39,241 nt of DNA from an uncultured Ruthenibacterium sp. (GTDB lineage Bacteria; Bacillota; Clostridia; Oscillospirales; Ruminococcaceae): the NCBI GenBank assembly GCA_910587145.1, contig CAJUMH010000013.1:1-39241 (forward strand), read 5' to 3'. The notes beneath the pieces are model-generated. The model saw only the letters and a program-made list of their open reading frames with translations. It was not told the origin of the DNA and searched no databases. The position numbers and the translations under genes were made by a program. Shown piece after piece: positions 31,684-39,241 of this stretch. Position 1 is the first letter of the stretch. Each line of letters begins with the position of its first letter.

Positions 31684-31976
31684 TCAAAAGCCCGGCCGGC
31701 CCCGGAGCCATTTGCCTGCACGTTTTTGAGACAGCTCGGCGGAACACCGGCGAGGCCCGCGCAAAAGGCCGTATTATCGTACATGCTTTGCGGTATGCTG
31801 TACGCGGCAGGGGAAAGCCGGAAAGCGCGCGGGCAGGGGCATTGCATCGAAAAAGGGCGCACGGCCTTTGGGAAAGGGGCCTGCGCCGGGCGCGGCCCGC
31901 GCGGCGTTCGGGCGGGATGCCGAAGAAACCATCAACACACAGCGGGGCAAGGCGCCCCGCAGAACGGAGGAAGCAT
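31684..31976 (+). promoter_or_regulatory. Long structured recA leader
   Basis: Nearly 300 bases separate the promoter from the recA ATG, with no gene inside. AAAGGCCGT (about 31765-31773) and ACGGCCTTT (about 31860-31868) are a perfect 9-base inverted pair, and GTACA/TGTAC lies within. GCGGGGC/GCCCCGC (31942-31960) forms a hairpin 7 bases before the ribosome site. It resembles no riboswitch I know. Confidence 0.45.
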
Positions 31977-33203
31977 ATGGCGGAGAAAAAGCAAATGCCC
32001 TCCCCCACCAAAAAGACGGGGGACGCGAAGAAAACCGCGCTGGAAACGGCGCTTTCGCAGATCGAAAAGCAGTTCGGCAAGGGCGCGATCATGAAGCTGG
32101 GGCAAAATGTCACCATGCAGGTGGACGCCATTTCCACCGGCAGCCTTTCGCTCGATCTGGCGCTGGGCATCGGCGGCCTGCCGCGCGGCCGCATTGTCGA
32201 GATCTACGGGCCCGAGGCCTCGGGCAAAACCACGCTTGCGCTGCACTGCATCGCCGAGGCGCAGAAGGGCGGCGGCGAGGTGGCGTTCATCGACGTGGAG
32301 CACGCGCTGGACCCGGTGTATGCCAAGGCGCTGGGCGTGGATATCGACAGCATGCTGGTGAGCCAGCCGGATACCGGCGAGCAGGCGCTGGAGATCTGCG
32401 AGGCGCTGGTGCGCTCGGGCGCGATCGACTGCGTGGTGGTGGATTCGGTGGCGGCCATGGTGCCGCGCGCCGAGATCGAGGGCGAAATGGGCGACGCGCA
32501 TGTGGGCCTGCAGGCGCGTTTGATGAGCCAGGCCATGCGCAAACTGACGGGCATCGTGGGCAAAACGGGCACCGTTGTGATCTTCATTAACCAGCTGCGC
32601 CTGAAGGTAGGCATCGTCTACGGCAACCCCGAGGTGACGGCCGGCGGCAACGCGCTGAAGTATTATTCCTCGGTGCGCATCGACGTGCGCCGTTCCGAGC
32701 AGCTGAAGGATTCTTCCGGTGCCATCGTCGGGCACCGCACCCGCGCGAAGGTGGCAAAAAACAAGGTTGCGCCGCCGTTCCGCGAGGCGTACTTCGATAT
32801 TATGTTCGGCGAGGGCATTTCCAAGGCCGGCGAGCTGGTGGACATTGCCGCGGAGCTGAAGCTCATTCAAAAGAGCGGCGCATGGTTCAGCTATGGCGAA
32901 ACGCGTTTGGGGCAGGGACGCGACAATACGAAAAAATACCTGCTGGATCACCCTGAGCTGTTTGCCGAGCTGGAAAAGCTTGTGCGCGAAAACGCCGATC
33001 AGCTGACGCTGAGCAAAAAAGCGTCTTCCTCGAAGAAAAAGGGTTCCATCGACGATATCCCCGCCGCAGCCGCGCCGCAGCCGGCCGAAACGTACCCCGC
33101 GGAGGGCGACGCGGCTCCGGCCGAAGCCGGGGAAGCGCCGTCCGCACCGCCCGCGAAGAAAAAACGCGCGAGCATCGACATCATGGTTGAGGACGACGCG
33201 TGA
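31977..33203 (+). CDS. recA: Recombinase RecA
   Basis: This 408-residue ATPase forms filaments on single-stranded DNA for homologous recombination and SOS induction. Walker A GPEASGKTT is at 78-86, followed by FIDVEHALDP, VVVDSVAAMVPRAEIEG, the L1 loop MGDAHVGLQARLMSQAMRKL and the L2-region FINQLRLKVGIVYGNPEVT. The C-terminal tail after about 335 is long and rich in Pro, Ala, Lys and acidic residues, which makes the protein longer than the typical 350. CGGAGG lies six bases before the ATG at 31977; the longer frame runs through the leader. The stop overlaps the recX start. Confidence 0.97.
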   Translation: MAEKKQMPSPTKKTGDAKKTALETALSQIEKQFGKGAIMKLGQNVTMQVDAISTGSLSLDLALGIGGLPRGRIVEIYGPEASGKTTLALHCIAEAQKGGGEVAFIDVEHALDPVYAKALGVDIDSMLVSQPDTGEQALEICEALVRSGAIDCVVVDSVAAMVPRAEIEGEMGDAHVGLQARLMSQAMRKLTGIVGKTGTVVIFINQLRLKVGIVYGNPEVTAGGNALKYYSSVRIDVRRSEQLKDSSGAIVGHRTRAKVAKNKVAPPFREAYFDIMFGEGISKAGELVDIAAELKLIQKSGAWFSYGETRLGQGRDNTKKYLLDHPELFAELEKLVRENADQLTLSKKASSSKKKGSIDDIPAAAAPQPAETYPAEGDAAPAEAGEAPSAPPAKKKRASIDIMVEDDA

Positions 33204-33898
33204 AGATCGGCAGGATCGGCAAAACCCGGCAGGGACGTTTTGCCCTGTTCGACGAAGACGGCGTGTTTCTGTTTTCCGTGGATGACGAGACGCTTGTCAA
33301 AAACCGCCTGAAGGAGGGCGCGGCGCTGAAGGAGCAAAGCGATCTGCGCAAGGCCAAGGACAAGGCGCTAAGCCTTCTTTCGCTGCGCGATCATGCCGGC
33401 GGCGAGCTGTACGAAAAGCTTTGCCGAAGCTTCGACGAACACACCGCGGCCGCCGCCGTGGCGGAAATGCAGCGGCTGGAGCTTTTGGACGACGCGCGTT
33501 TTGCGCGCCGCCGCGCAAGCTATCTGGCCGGACAAAATAAATCGGCGCGCGAGATCCGCCGCCGGCTGCTGGAAAAAGGCGTAGACCGCGCCACGGCGGA
33601 TGCCGCCGTGGCTGCGCTGGATACCGACGAAACAGCCGCCTGCCGCGCGGTGATTGAGAAAAGCTATCTGCGCAAGCTGGAGGCTGGCCGGCGCGATCTG
33701 GTAATCGCGGCGCTGGCGCGGCGCGGCTTTTCCTACGGCGTAGTCAAGGCCGCCCTCGAGGCCATGCAGGCGGACGCGCAGGACGGTCTGTGCGGGACGG
33801 AAGAAGCGGACGGGCTCTGCGCAGCGGACAAGCCGGAGATACAGGACGCGGCGGACAGCGCAGACGGGACAATGGATGTGGAAGAAGGATGGGAGTAG
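33200..33898 (+). CDS. recX: RecA regulatory protein RecX
   Basis: This 232-residue protein limits RecA filament growth. It shows the RecX helical repeats: ALSLLSLRDHAGGELYEKL, EMQRLELLDDARFARRRASY, KSAREIRRRLLEKGVD and, in the third repeat, LVIAALARRGFSYGVVKAAL. An acidic tail of about 35 residues follows the last repeat. The GTG start overlaps the recA stop by four bases (GTGA), so translation is coupled to RecA, as is common. Confidence 0.9.
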   Translation: MKIGRIGKTRQGRFALFDEDGVFLFSVDDETLVKNRLKEGAALKEQSDLRKAKDKALSLLSLRDHAGGELYEKLCRSFDEHTAAAAVAEMQRLELLDDARFARRRASYLAGQNKSAREIRRRLLEKGVDRATADAAVAALDTDETAACRAVIEKSYLRKLEAGRRDLVIAALARRGFSYGVVKAALEAMQADAQDGLCGTEEADGLCAADKPEIQDAADSADGTMDVEEGWE

Positions 33899-33907
33899 GT
33901 GCCGTGT

Positions 33908-35251
33908 ATGGAACAGACGAAACAAATGAAGATCGCCCTCATTTCTCTCGGCTGCCCGAAAAACCAGGTGGACGCCGACGTGATGTGCCATGCGCTTTTG
34001 CAGCGCGGCCACACCACCACCGCCGATCTCTCCGAGGCGGACGTGATCCTCATCAATACCTGCGGCTTTATCGAGAGCGCAAAGCAGGAGGCCATCGACA
34101 GCATTTTAGAGGCGTGCGCCCGCAAGGAGCAGAATCCGGCGCTGAAGGTGGTTGTCACGGGCTGCCTTGCGCAGCGCTATCAGCACGAGATCGTAAAAGA
34201 GATCCCCGAGGTGGACGCCGTGGTGGGGCTTGGCTCCAACGCGGCCATCTGCTCCATTTTGGAGCGGCTCACGGGCACAGAGCCCGTAGAGAGCTACGGC
34301 GTGAAGGAGAGCCTGCCGCTGGGCGGCGCGCGCGTTATCAGCACGCCGCGCCACTATGCCTACATAAAAATTGCCGAGGGCTGCTCGAACCGGTGCAGCT
34401 ACTGCGCCATCCCGCTCATCCGCGGGCCGTTGCGCAGCCGCACGATCCCCGACATTGCGGCCGAGGCGCGTTTTCTGGCGGGCGAGGGCGTGAAGGAGCT
34501 GATCGTGGTGGCGCAGGATATCACGGCCTTCGGCGCAGACCGCGGCGAAGCGCAGCTGGCGCCGATGCTGGACGCGCTGAACGCCGTAGACGGCATTGAA
34601 TGGATCCGCCTGCTGTACGCCTACCCCGAGCGCATCACCGACGATGTGATCGCGGCGATGACGCGCAATAAAAAGGTGCTGCACTATCTGGATGTGCCCA
34701 TTCAGCACATCGACCCCGTGCTGCTGCGCGCGATGAACCGCAAAGGCGGCCGGGACGCCGTGCTGCACGCGCTGAACCGCCTGCGCGCGGCCATGCCGGA
34801 TATCACGCTGCGCACCACGCTCATTGCGGGCTACCCCGGCGAAACAGAGGAGCAGTTTGAGGCGCTGTGCAATTTTGTGCGGGAATCCCGCTTCGAAAGG
34901 CTGGGCTGCTTTGCCTACAGCGAGGAGGAGGGCACCCCGGCGGCGCTGGAGCAGCAGCTGCCCATGGAGGTGCGCGAACAGCGCGCCGAAACCGTTATGC
35001 GCATCCAGACAGAGATCATGGCTGAAAAGCAGGCCGCGAAAATCGGCAAAACGGTGCGCGCGCTGTGCGACGGCTGGGACGAGGAAAGCGGCCTTTATCT
35101 TTGCCGCACCGCGGCCGACGCGCCCGAGATCGACGCCGTGTGCTGCGTGCGCAGCGAAGCGCCCATCGGGCCGGGCACGTTCCTCGATGTGCGCATTGAG
35201 GAAAGCGACGTGTACGATCTGTACGGCGTGCCGGCCCGGCCGCCGCAGTGA
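33908..35251 (+). CDS. rimO: Ribosomal protein S12 methylthiotransferase
   Basis: This 447-residue radical SAM enzyme adds a methylthio group to an aspartate of ribosomal protein S12. The N-terminal MTTase domain has cluster cysteines C16, C52 and C86 (LGCPKNQVD, NTCGFI, TGCLAQRY). The radical SAM motif CSNRCSYC has C159, C163 and C166. HYLDVPIQHID and a C-terminal TRAM domain complete the family pattern and separate it from MiaB. I choose ATG 33908 (AGGTG upstream) over the GTG at 33899. It starts nine bases after recX. Confidence 0.94.
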   Translation: MEQTKQMKIALISLGCPKNQVDADVMCHALLQRGHTTTADLSEADVILINTCGFIESAKQEAIDSILEACARKEQNPALKVVVTGCLAQRYQHEIVKEIPEVDAVVGLGSNAAICSILERLTGTEPVESYGVKESLPLGGARVISTPRHYAYIKIAEGCSNRCSYCAIPLIRGPLRSRTIPDIAAEARFLAGEGVKELIVVAQDITAFGADRGEAQLAPMLDALNAVDGIEWIRLLYAYPERITDDVIAAMTRNKKVLHYLDVPIQHIDPVLLRAMNRKGGRDAVLHALNRLRAAMPDITLRTTLIAGYPGETEEQFEALCNFVRESRFERLGCFAYSEEEGTPAALEQQLPMEVREQRAETVMRIQTEIMAEKQAAKIGKTVRALCDGWDEESGLYLCRTAADAPEIDAVCCVRSEAPIGPGTFLDVRIEESDVYDLYGVPARPPQ

Positions 35252-35468
35252 GGCGGAGGCCCCGGGGCGCGCCGTCTGCGGGCTTGGCCGCTTTCGCAAA
35301 AAAACGCCCTCGCCAGCGCCCTCTTTTCGCGCGCCGCGTTGCAGGGCAAGCAGGTGCGCCGTGCCTGCGGCGCGCCGGCGGCTGCCCATATGGATGCGCT
35401 GCGACACGCGCCGCGTTGCCCATTCCATTTTTGACAGATGCTGAAAATGCTGCAAAGGAGTTGTTACG

Positions 35469-36038
35469 ATGAACCTGCCCAACAAGCTGACGATGCTGCG
35501 TGTATTGCTGATCCCGGTATTTATGGTGTGTGCCGTAAACCGCTGGATGCTCGCCGCGGGGATCGTTTTTGCCGCTGCGAGCCTGACGGATTATTTCGAC
35601 GGGCACATTGCGCGCAAAAGCGATCTGGTGACGGATTTCGGCAAATTCGCGGATCCGCTGGCCGATAAGCTGCTGACGACCACGGCGTTCCTCTACATGA
35701 TGGCGGACGGGATCTGCAGCCCCGTTGTGCTGGTAATCATTCTGGCGCGGGAGTTTGCGGTTTCCGGCCTGCGTATGGTGGCGGCGGGCGCGCCGGGCGG
35801 CAAGGTGATTGCGGCGAATTTGTGGGGCAAGGCAAAGACCGTGCTGCAAATGCTGACAATCTGTTTTTACTATTTCGGCGTTTCCATAGAGGCGGCGTTT
35901 TTTGCCGATCCCATGAGCAGCGCGTACAAAACACAGGTCTGTAGCGCCGTGCTGTGCTGGGCGGTGGCCCTTGTTACGGCCGTGTCCGGGATCAAATATC
36001 TGTGGGGGAACCGGCAATTCATCCAAACGGCAAAGTAA
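35469..36038 (+). CDS. pgsA: CDP-diacylglycerol-glycerol-3-phosphate phosphatidyltransferase
   Basis: This 189-residue membrane enzyme makes phosphatidylglycerophosphate, the first step to phosphatidylglycerol and cardiolipin. The CDP-alcohol phosphotransferase motif is complete: D41-x2-D44-G45-x2-A48-R49-x8-G58-x3-D62-x3-D66. NLPNKLTMLRVLLIPVF at the N-terminus and several helices fit PgsA. AAAGGAG precedes the ATG. The 217-base gap after rimO holds no gene that I can see. A TTGACA at 35431 has no -10 partner. Confidence 0.93.
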   Translation: MNLPNKLTMLRVLLIPVFMVCAVNRWMLAAGIVFAAASLTDYFDGHIARKSDLVTDFGKFADPLADKLLTTTAFLYMMADGICSPVVLVIILAREFAVSGLRMVAAGAPGGKVIAANLWGKAKTVLQMLTICFYYFGVSIEAAFFADPMSSAYKTQVCSAVLCWAVALVTAVSGIKYLWGNRQFIQTAK

Positions 36039-36066
36039 AGCGGGCGGGGCGTGATCTCTGCTTCGG

Positions 36067-36097
36067 GCGCAGCCGCCTGCCGACCTGCGCTTTTTTT
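36067..36097 (+). terminator. Terminator after pgsA
   Basis: GCGCAG (36067-36072) pairs with CTGCGC (36085-36090), followed by seven thymines. It would end the recA-pgsA transcript. Confidence 0.7.
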
Positions 36098-36211
36098 GCC
36101 GCGCCCGGCTGCCGGCCGGAAAAACACCGCGCGTTGTAAGGGCTTTGCGGGGGCCGCCCCGCATGCTGCCGCAAAAAAGCCGGACAAAACCGGCCCAAAG
36201 GAGAGGATCGG

Positions 36212-37309
36212 ATGCCGACACAGAGAACCTGCGCGGAGTTTGGCCTTCGCGTCGGCACGCTGCAGCGCGGGCCGCTGAATAAGATCAGCGATGTGCCGGG
36301 CGTGACGGTGGGGCACTGCACGATGGATACCGACACGCACAAAACAGGCGTGACGGTGGTGCTGCCCTGTCCGGACGACCCGTTTGCGCAAAAGCTGCCG
36401 GCGGCCGCATATGTGCTGAACGGCTTTGGCAAGACGGCGGGGCTGATGCAGATCGAGGAATTGGGTACGCTGGAAACGCCCATCGCGCTGACGAACACGC
36501 TGAATGTGGGCCTTGTGCACGACGCGATGGTGGAATATATGCTGCGCCGCTGCGCGCAAAGCGGCACCGTGCCGCGCAGTTTGAACCCCGTGGTGGCAGA
36601 GTGCAACGACGGCGGGATGAACGACATTGCACACCGCGCCGTGCATGCGGAGCACGTGTTCGCGGCCATCGAGGCTGCGGCGGCCGATTTTGCGCTGGGC
36701 GACGTCGGCGCGGGCAAGGGCATGGTGTGCCACGGCTTGAAGGGCGGCATCGGCAGCGCCAGCCGCATTGTTGCATTGGACGGCGCTTTTTACACCGTGG
36801 GTGTGATGGTGCTGGCAAATCATGGCTGCCTGCAGGATCTGCGCATCGGCGGCAACGCGGCGGGAGAGACGATCGCCGCACGGCTTGCGCAGTGTGCGGC
36901 GCAGACGGCCGCGCCCGGCGCGCCGCCGTCGGCCGAGCCGACGGCGGATCTGGGCAGCTGCATCGTGGTGCTCGCCACCGATCTGCCGCTTTCCTCCCGT
37001 CAGCTCGGGCGCGTTGTGCGGCGCGCGTCGGTGGGGCTGGCGCGGCTGGGCAGCTATATCGGCCACGGCAGCGGCGAGGCGTTCCTCGGCTTTTCCACGG
37101 CAAACCGCGTGCCGCACGAAAGCCCGCACGCCGTGCTGGCGGGCGCATACCTGCACGAGGGAAGGATCGACGCGGTGTTTCGCGCCGCGGCCGAGGCCAC
37201 CGAGGAGGCTGTGCTGAGCGCCATGCTCTGCGCAGACACGGCAACGGGCTTTGACGGCATTACAAGGCATTCGCTGTGCGAGTTTGCCGGCCTGTTTTGC
37301 GAAAAGTAA
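36212..37309 (+). CDS. P1 (S58) family peptidase, DmpA-type
   Basis: This 365-residue protein belongs to the DmpA/L-aminopeptidase family, N-terminal nucleophile hydrolases that self-cleave into two chains. It shows NKISDVPGVTVGH, GVTVVLP, GFGKTAGLMQIEELG, ALTNTLNVG, NDIAHRAVHAEHVFAAIEAA, GAGKGMVCHGLKGGIGSASR and, near the end, GDFD-like FGFSTANR-type sequence (FLGFSTANRVPH). The cleavage site and nucleophile are probably Gly248-Ser249 (DLGSCIVVLATDLPL). Substrates include N-terminal or beta-peptides in relatives; the one here is unknown. No signal peptide is seen. AAAGGAG precedes the ATG. A GCCGG/CCGGC hairpin lies immediately upstream of the ribosome site. The gene is monocistronic. Confidence 0.88.
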   Translation: MPTQRTCAEFGLRVGTLQRGPLNKISDVPGVTVGHCTMDTDTHKTGVTVVLPCPDDPFAQKLPAAAYVLNGFGKTAGLMQIEELGTLETPIALTNTLNVGLVHDAMVEYMLRRCAQSGTVPRSLNPVVAECNDGGMNDIAHRAVHAEHVFAAIEAAAADFALGDVGAGKGMVCHGLKGGIGSASRIVALDGAFYTVGVMVLANHGCLQDLRIGGNAAGETIAARLAQCAAQTAAPGAPPSAEPTADLGSCIVVLATDLPLSSRQLGRVVRRASVGLARLGSYIGHGSGEAFLGFSTANRVPHESPHAVLAGAYLHEGRIDAVFRAAAEATEEAVLSAMLCADTATGFDGITRHSLCEFAGLFCEK

Positions 37310-37310
37310 C

Positions 37311-37354
37311 ATCGGCGCCCCTTTCGGCAATTCCAAGCCGAAAGGGGCGCCGAT
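37311..37354. terminator. Very strong bidirectional terminator
   Basis: An 18-base-pair perfect stem (37311-37328 with 37337-37354) has an 8-base loop, AATTCCAA. It starts one base after the peptidase stop, between convergent genes. The downstream T-run is interrupted (CTGCTGTTTT). Confidence 0.75.
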
Positions 37355-37429
37355 CTGCTGTTTTACAGCCGTTTTTCTGGAGGGAAAGATCCTGACCGTC
37401 CGATGAGATACATCCCTGATGGATAAAAG

Positions 37430-38608
37430 CTACGTTCCCGCCTCGATCTCTCCCGCTTTTTGCAGCGTCCATTTCGCAACCGCCGGGCCTACGAGCTCGT
37501 AGATCAGTGTGCCGCACAGCACCACGGCGCGCACCACCTCGGCGTACTGCGGCACCACACGCTGCGCCACCACAGTGAGGCCGATGGCAACGCCCGCCTG
37601 CGGCACCAGCGCAAAGCCCAGCCAGCGGCGCACGTTCGGTGCGGCGTGCATCACGGTGCCGCCCAGCCATGCGCCGAACACTTTGCCCACAACGCGCAAA
37701 ATCACATAGATCACGCCTACCGCGCCGATGGACGGAAGGATCGCAAGGTTCAGCCCCGCGCCGGAAAGCACAAAAAACATCATGTAAATGGGCGGCGTGA
37801 GGGAATCGCACAGCGACAGTACCTCGCCCGATTTGTTGCAAAGGTTCGCGAATACGGCGCCCATTGCCATTGTCATCAGCAGCGCCGAAAGGGAAAGCGC
37901 GTCGGCCACGGCAGTGGTGAGCAGCACAAACCCAATCGCCAGCGAAAGGCGGTTTTGCGCCGTTTTAAAAAAGCGCAGCATCAGCGAAAACAGCACGCCG
38001 AGCACCGCGCCGCACGCCAGCGCTGCCAGAATCTCCAGCACCGGCTGCAGAATGCTCCACAAAAACGGAACGGGAACCGTGCTCGTCAGCGTTTGCGCAA
38101 CGGCCACGGCAATGCCAAACGCAATCAGCGCCGTGGCATCGTCGATGGCAACCACACTCAGCAGCGTTTCGGTAACGGGGCCGCGCGCCCGGTACTGCTT
38201 GATCACCATGATCGTTGCAGCAGGCGCGGTGGCCGCCGCGATCGCCCCCAGCACCAGCGAAAACGGCAGCGGCTGTCCGGCGGCCGCCAGCCCCAGCACA
38301 ACGGCGGCAACGGCCAGAAAGCTCTCAAGTACGGCGATCACAACGGGCGTTAAACCCACGCGCTTAAAATATTCCAGCTTGAACTCGCTGCCAATGGAAA
38401 AGGCGATGAAGCCGAGCGCGATCTCCGATACGAGTGCAAGATCCTGCACGGCGTCGGCCGAAAGCAGCCCCAGCACCGACGGCCCGAGGATCAGGCCGCC
38501 GAGCAGATAGCCCGTCACATCCGGCAGATGAAAATAACGAATAATCTTTGCGAAGATCAGCCCGCCGAACAGCAGGATCGCAAAGTGAAATAAGATTCCC
38601 AATTCCAT
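37430..38608 (-). CDS. CPA2-type cation/proton antiporter
   Basis: This 392-residue protein has about twelve or thirteen membrane helices. LPDVTGYLLGGLILGPSVLG, the crossing region GAIAAATAPAATIMVIKQY and the aspartate pair D156-D157 (VVAIDDATALIAFG) place it with NapA/KefB-like antiporters. The DD pair suggests electrogenic Na+/H+ exchange rather than K+/H+. It lacks the cytosolic RCK (TrkA-N) domain of KefB. GAGGGG lies nine bases before the ATG. It starts 29 bases after the PII-like gene, whose product may regulate it. Confidence 0.9.
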   Translation of the reverse strand: MELGILFHFAILLFGGLIFAKIIRYFHLPDVTGYLLGGLILGPSVLGLLSADAVQDLALVSEIALGFIAFSIGSEFKLEYFKRVGLTPVVIAVLESFLAVAAVVLGLAAAGQPLPFSLVLGAIAAATAPAATIMVIKQYRARGPVTETLLSVVAIDDATALIAFGIAVAVAQTLTSTVPVPFLWSILQPVLEILAALACGAVLGVLFSLMLRFFKTAQNRLSLAIGFVLLTTAVADALSLSALLMTMAMGAVFANLCNKSGEVLSLCDSLTPPIYMMFFVLSGAGLNLAILPSIGAVGVIYVILRVVGKVFGAWLGGTVMHAAPNVRRWLGFALVPQAGVAIGLTVVAQRVVPQYAEVVRAVVLCGTLIYELVGPAVAKWTLQKAGEIEAGT

Positions 38609-38637
38609 AACGTTTTACCCCTCTGTGCAAAGCCGGT

Positions 38638-38973
38638 TTACCCGGAGATCCCTTTGATAAAATCGACAGGCACCGTGAACACAATGCCGCTGTTCGGCGC
38701 GTCGAAGCTGCCCGCCACCTCCTCCACGCAGGCAATGGCGCACGGCACGTCCTCTTCCTTCAGCACCATAAACACGGTGCAGTTTTCCACGCGGTCCGGT
38801 TCCATCATCGCACGCAGCGAGCCCAAAAACGAGCCGTCGAAATATTTTTCCAGCGTCATCGCCATGCCCCTGCTGGAAATTACGGTGGCGCCGCGCAGCC
38901 CGGCGTGCTCTAATTTGTTCAGCGCAGGTTCTAATTTTTCCACACGGTTCAGTACAAACACCAATAGCTTCAT
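38638..38973 (-). CDS. PII-like regulatory protein
   Basis: This 111-residue cytosolic protein fits the size and ferredoxin-like fold of PII-like signal proteins: MKLLVFVLNRVEKLEPALNKLEHAGLRGATVIS at the start, a central loop (RGMAMTLEKYFDG) and a C-terminal NSGIVFTVPVDFIKGIS. It lacks the canonical GlnB uridylylation loop tyrosine motif, so it belongs to the broader PII-like group. These bind adenine nucleotides or other effectors and often control a neighbouring transporter. ATG 38973 follows GGAGGG; the longer frame to 39081 is not supported. It is first in a two-gene operon with the antiporter. Confidence 0.75.
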   Translation of the reverse strand: MKLLVFVLNRVEKLEPALNKLEHAGLRGATVISSRGMAMTLEKYFDGSFLGSLRAMMEPDRVENCTVFMVLKEEDVPCAIACVEEVAGSFDAPNSGIVFTVPVDFIKGISG

Positions 38974-39097
38974 CAAAGCAATCCCTCCTTCGATCATTCC
39001 GGCCGGTGCAGCTCTCCCCCGTGGGGCGATGCTCCTGCCGCGGGCCCGGCCGCCGCGCGGCAGACGCCGCGCAGAATACACAGGAATTCCAACCAGA

Positions 39098-39127
39098 ATT
39101 ATAGCACTTCGATGAAAAAAAGAAAAG
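39098..39127 (-). promoter_or_regulatory. Possible promoter of the PII-like/antiporter operon
   Basis: On the minus strand a perfect TATAAT (39098-39103) is preceded at 17 bases by a T-rich stretch (TTTTCT) that is a poor -35. The -10 has TGC in front of it, an extended-type feature. Confidence 0.4.
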
Positions 39128-39145
39128 GGGGAAGATGGGCGAACT

Positions 39146-39241
39146 GCAAAAAAGGGGGGACAAGCCTGCGAAAAGAGGGATGAGCCTGCGAAAAAGGGGG
39201 ACGAGCCTGCGAAAAAGGGGGACGAGCCTGCGAAAAAGGGG
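39146..39241. repeat. 21-base tandem repeat at the window end
   Basis: The unit GAGCCTGCGAAAAAGGGGGAC occurs in nearly perfect tandem from about 39185 to the last base, with diverged copies before it starting near 39150. The array is cut by the window edge. The unit length is a multiple of three, but no supported frame uses it. Confidence 0.8.

Noticed and set aside
35431..35460. Promoter for pgsA from the perfect TTGACA
   Set aside because: The position 17 bases downstream is AAAGGA, the ribosome site, with no -10 sequence.
39146..39241. CRISPR array
   Set aside because: Units follow each other without spacers, so it is a plain tandem repeat.
1..39241. tRNA, rRNA, insertion sequence or phage genes
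   Set aside because: I looked for cloverleaf ends, T-loop sequence, transposase or integrase motifs and found none; a tRNAscan-SE and Infernal run would be decisive.

Overview
The window looks like chromosomal DNA of a high-GC member of the Clostridia (Oscillospirales-like is my best guess, from gene content rather than any marker). Evidence: strong AGGAGG-type ribosome sites, frequent GTG and TTG starts, consensus TTGACA/TATAAT promoters, a homodimeric glycyl-tRNA synthetase, a recA-recX-rimO-pgsA block, and hairpin-plus-U-tract terminators. There is no phage, insertion sequence, CRISPR array, tRNA or rRNA gene. About 33 protein genes are supported, plus one gene remnant.

Region 1 (203-8635, + strand) is a compact aromatic amino acid operon: pheA, aroB, aroC, an aroE-aroK fusion, aroQ, aroF, aroA, tyrA. 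It encodes every step from PEP + erythrose-4-phosphate to chorismate and then to the phenylpyruvate and hydroxyphenylpyruvate stage. Several junctions are 4-base ATGA overlaps, and aroQ begins 83 bases inside the fusion gene. A bidirectional terminator separates it from the convergent glyS.

Region 2 (8807-18717, - strand) holds glyS, then a cassette read right to left: a DUF308/HdeD membrane protein, an MMPL/RND exporter, a secreted xxxLxxG-heptad protein and a radical SAM enzyme. Related repeat copies in opposite orientation lie at about 11.84-11.96 kb and 17.4-17.46 kb. After a 0.9 kb gap with no convincing gene comes an Mrp/NBP35-type Fe-S carrier ATPase with a consensus promoter.

Region 3 (18.9-25.6 kb) has two + strand genes (CmpB-type membrane protein, HD-domain protein) facing a five-gene - strand run: ttcA-like, trkH-like K+ channel subunit, MYG1-family hydrolase, GIY-YIG protein and MATE exporter. 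A small remnant of a YhcG/DUF1016 nuclease gene lies just past the MATE gene.

Region 4 (25.8-37.3 kb, + strand) has a lipoprotein with an FG-GAP-like motif, an OmpR-type response regulator and a sensor kinase. It continues with DUF1385-prmC, recA-recX-rimO-pgsA, and a P1 (DmpA-type) peptidase. Spacers in the two-component area carry repeated CGCTTTG/CAAAGCG inverted repeats. recA appears to have its own promoter inside the end of prmC and a leader of about 295 bases.

Region 5 (37.4-39.2 kb, - strand) pairs a small PII-like protein with a CPA2 cation/proton antiporter. The window ends in a 21-base tandem repeat.

No clearly new multi-gene system is proven here. The best candidates for follow-up are the radical SAM/heptad protein/MMPL/DUF308 cassette with its flanking inverted repeats, the lipoprotein two-component module with its palindromic spacers, and the PII-like/antiporter pair.
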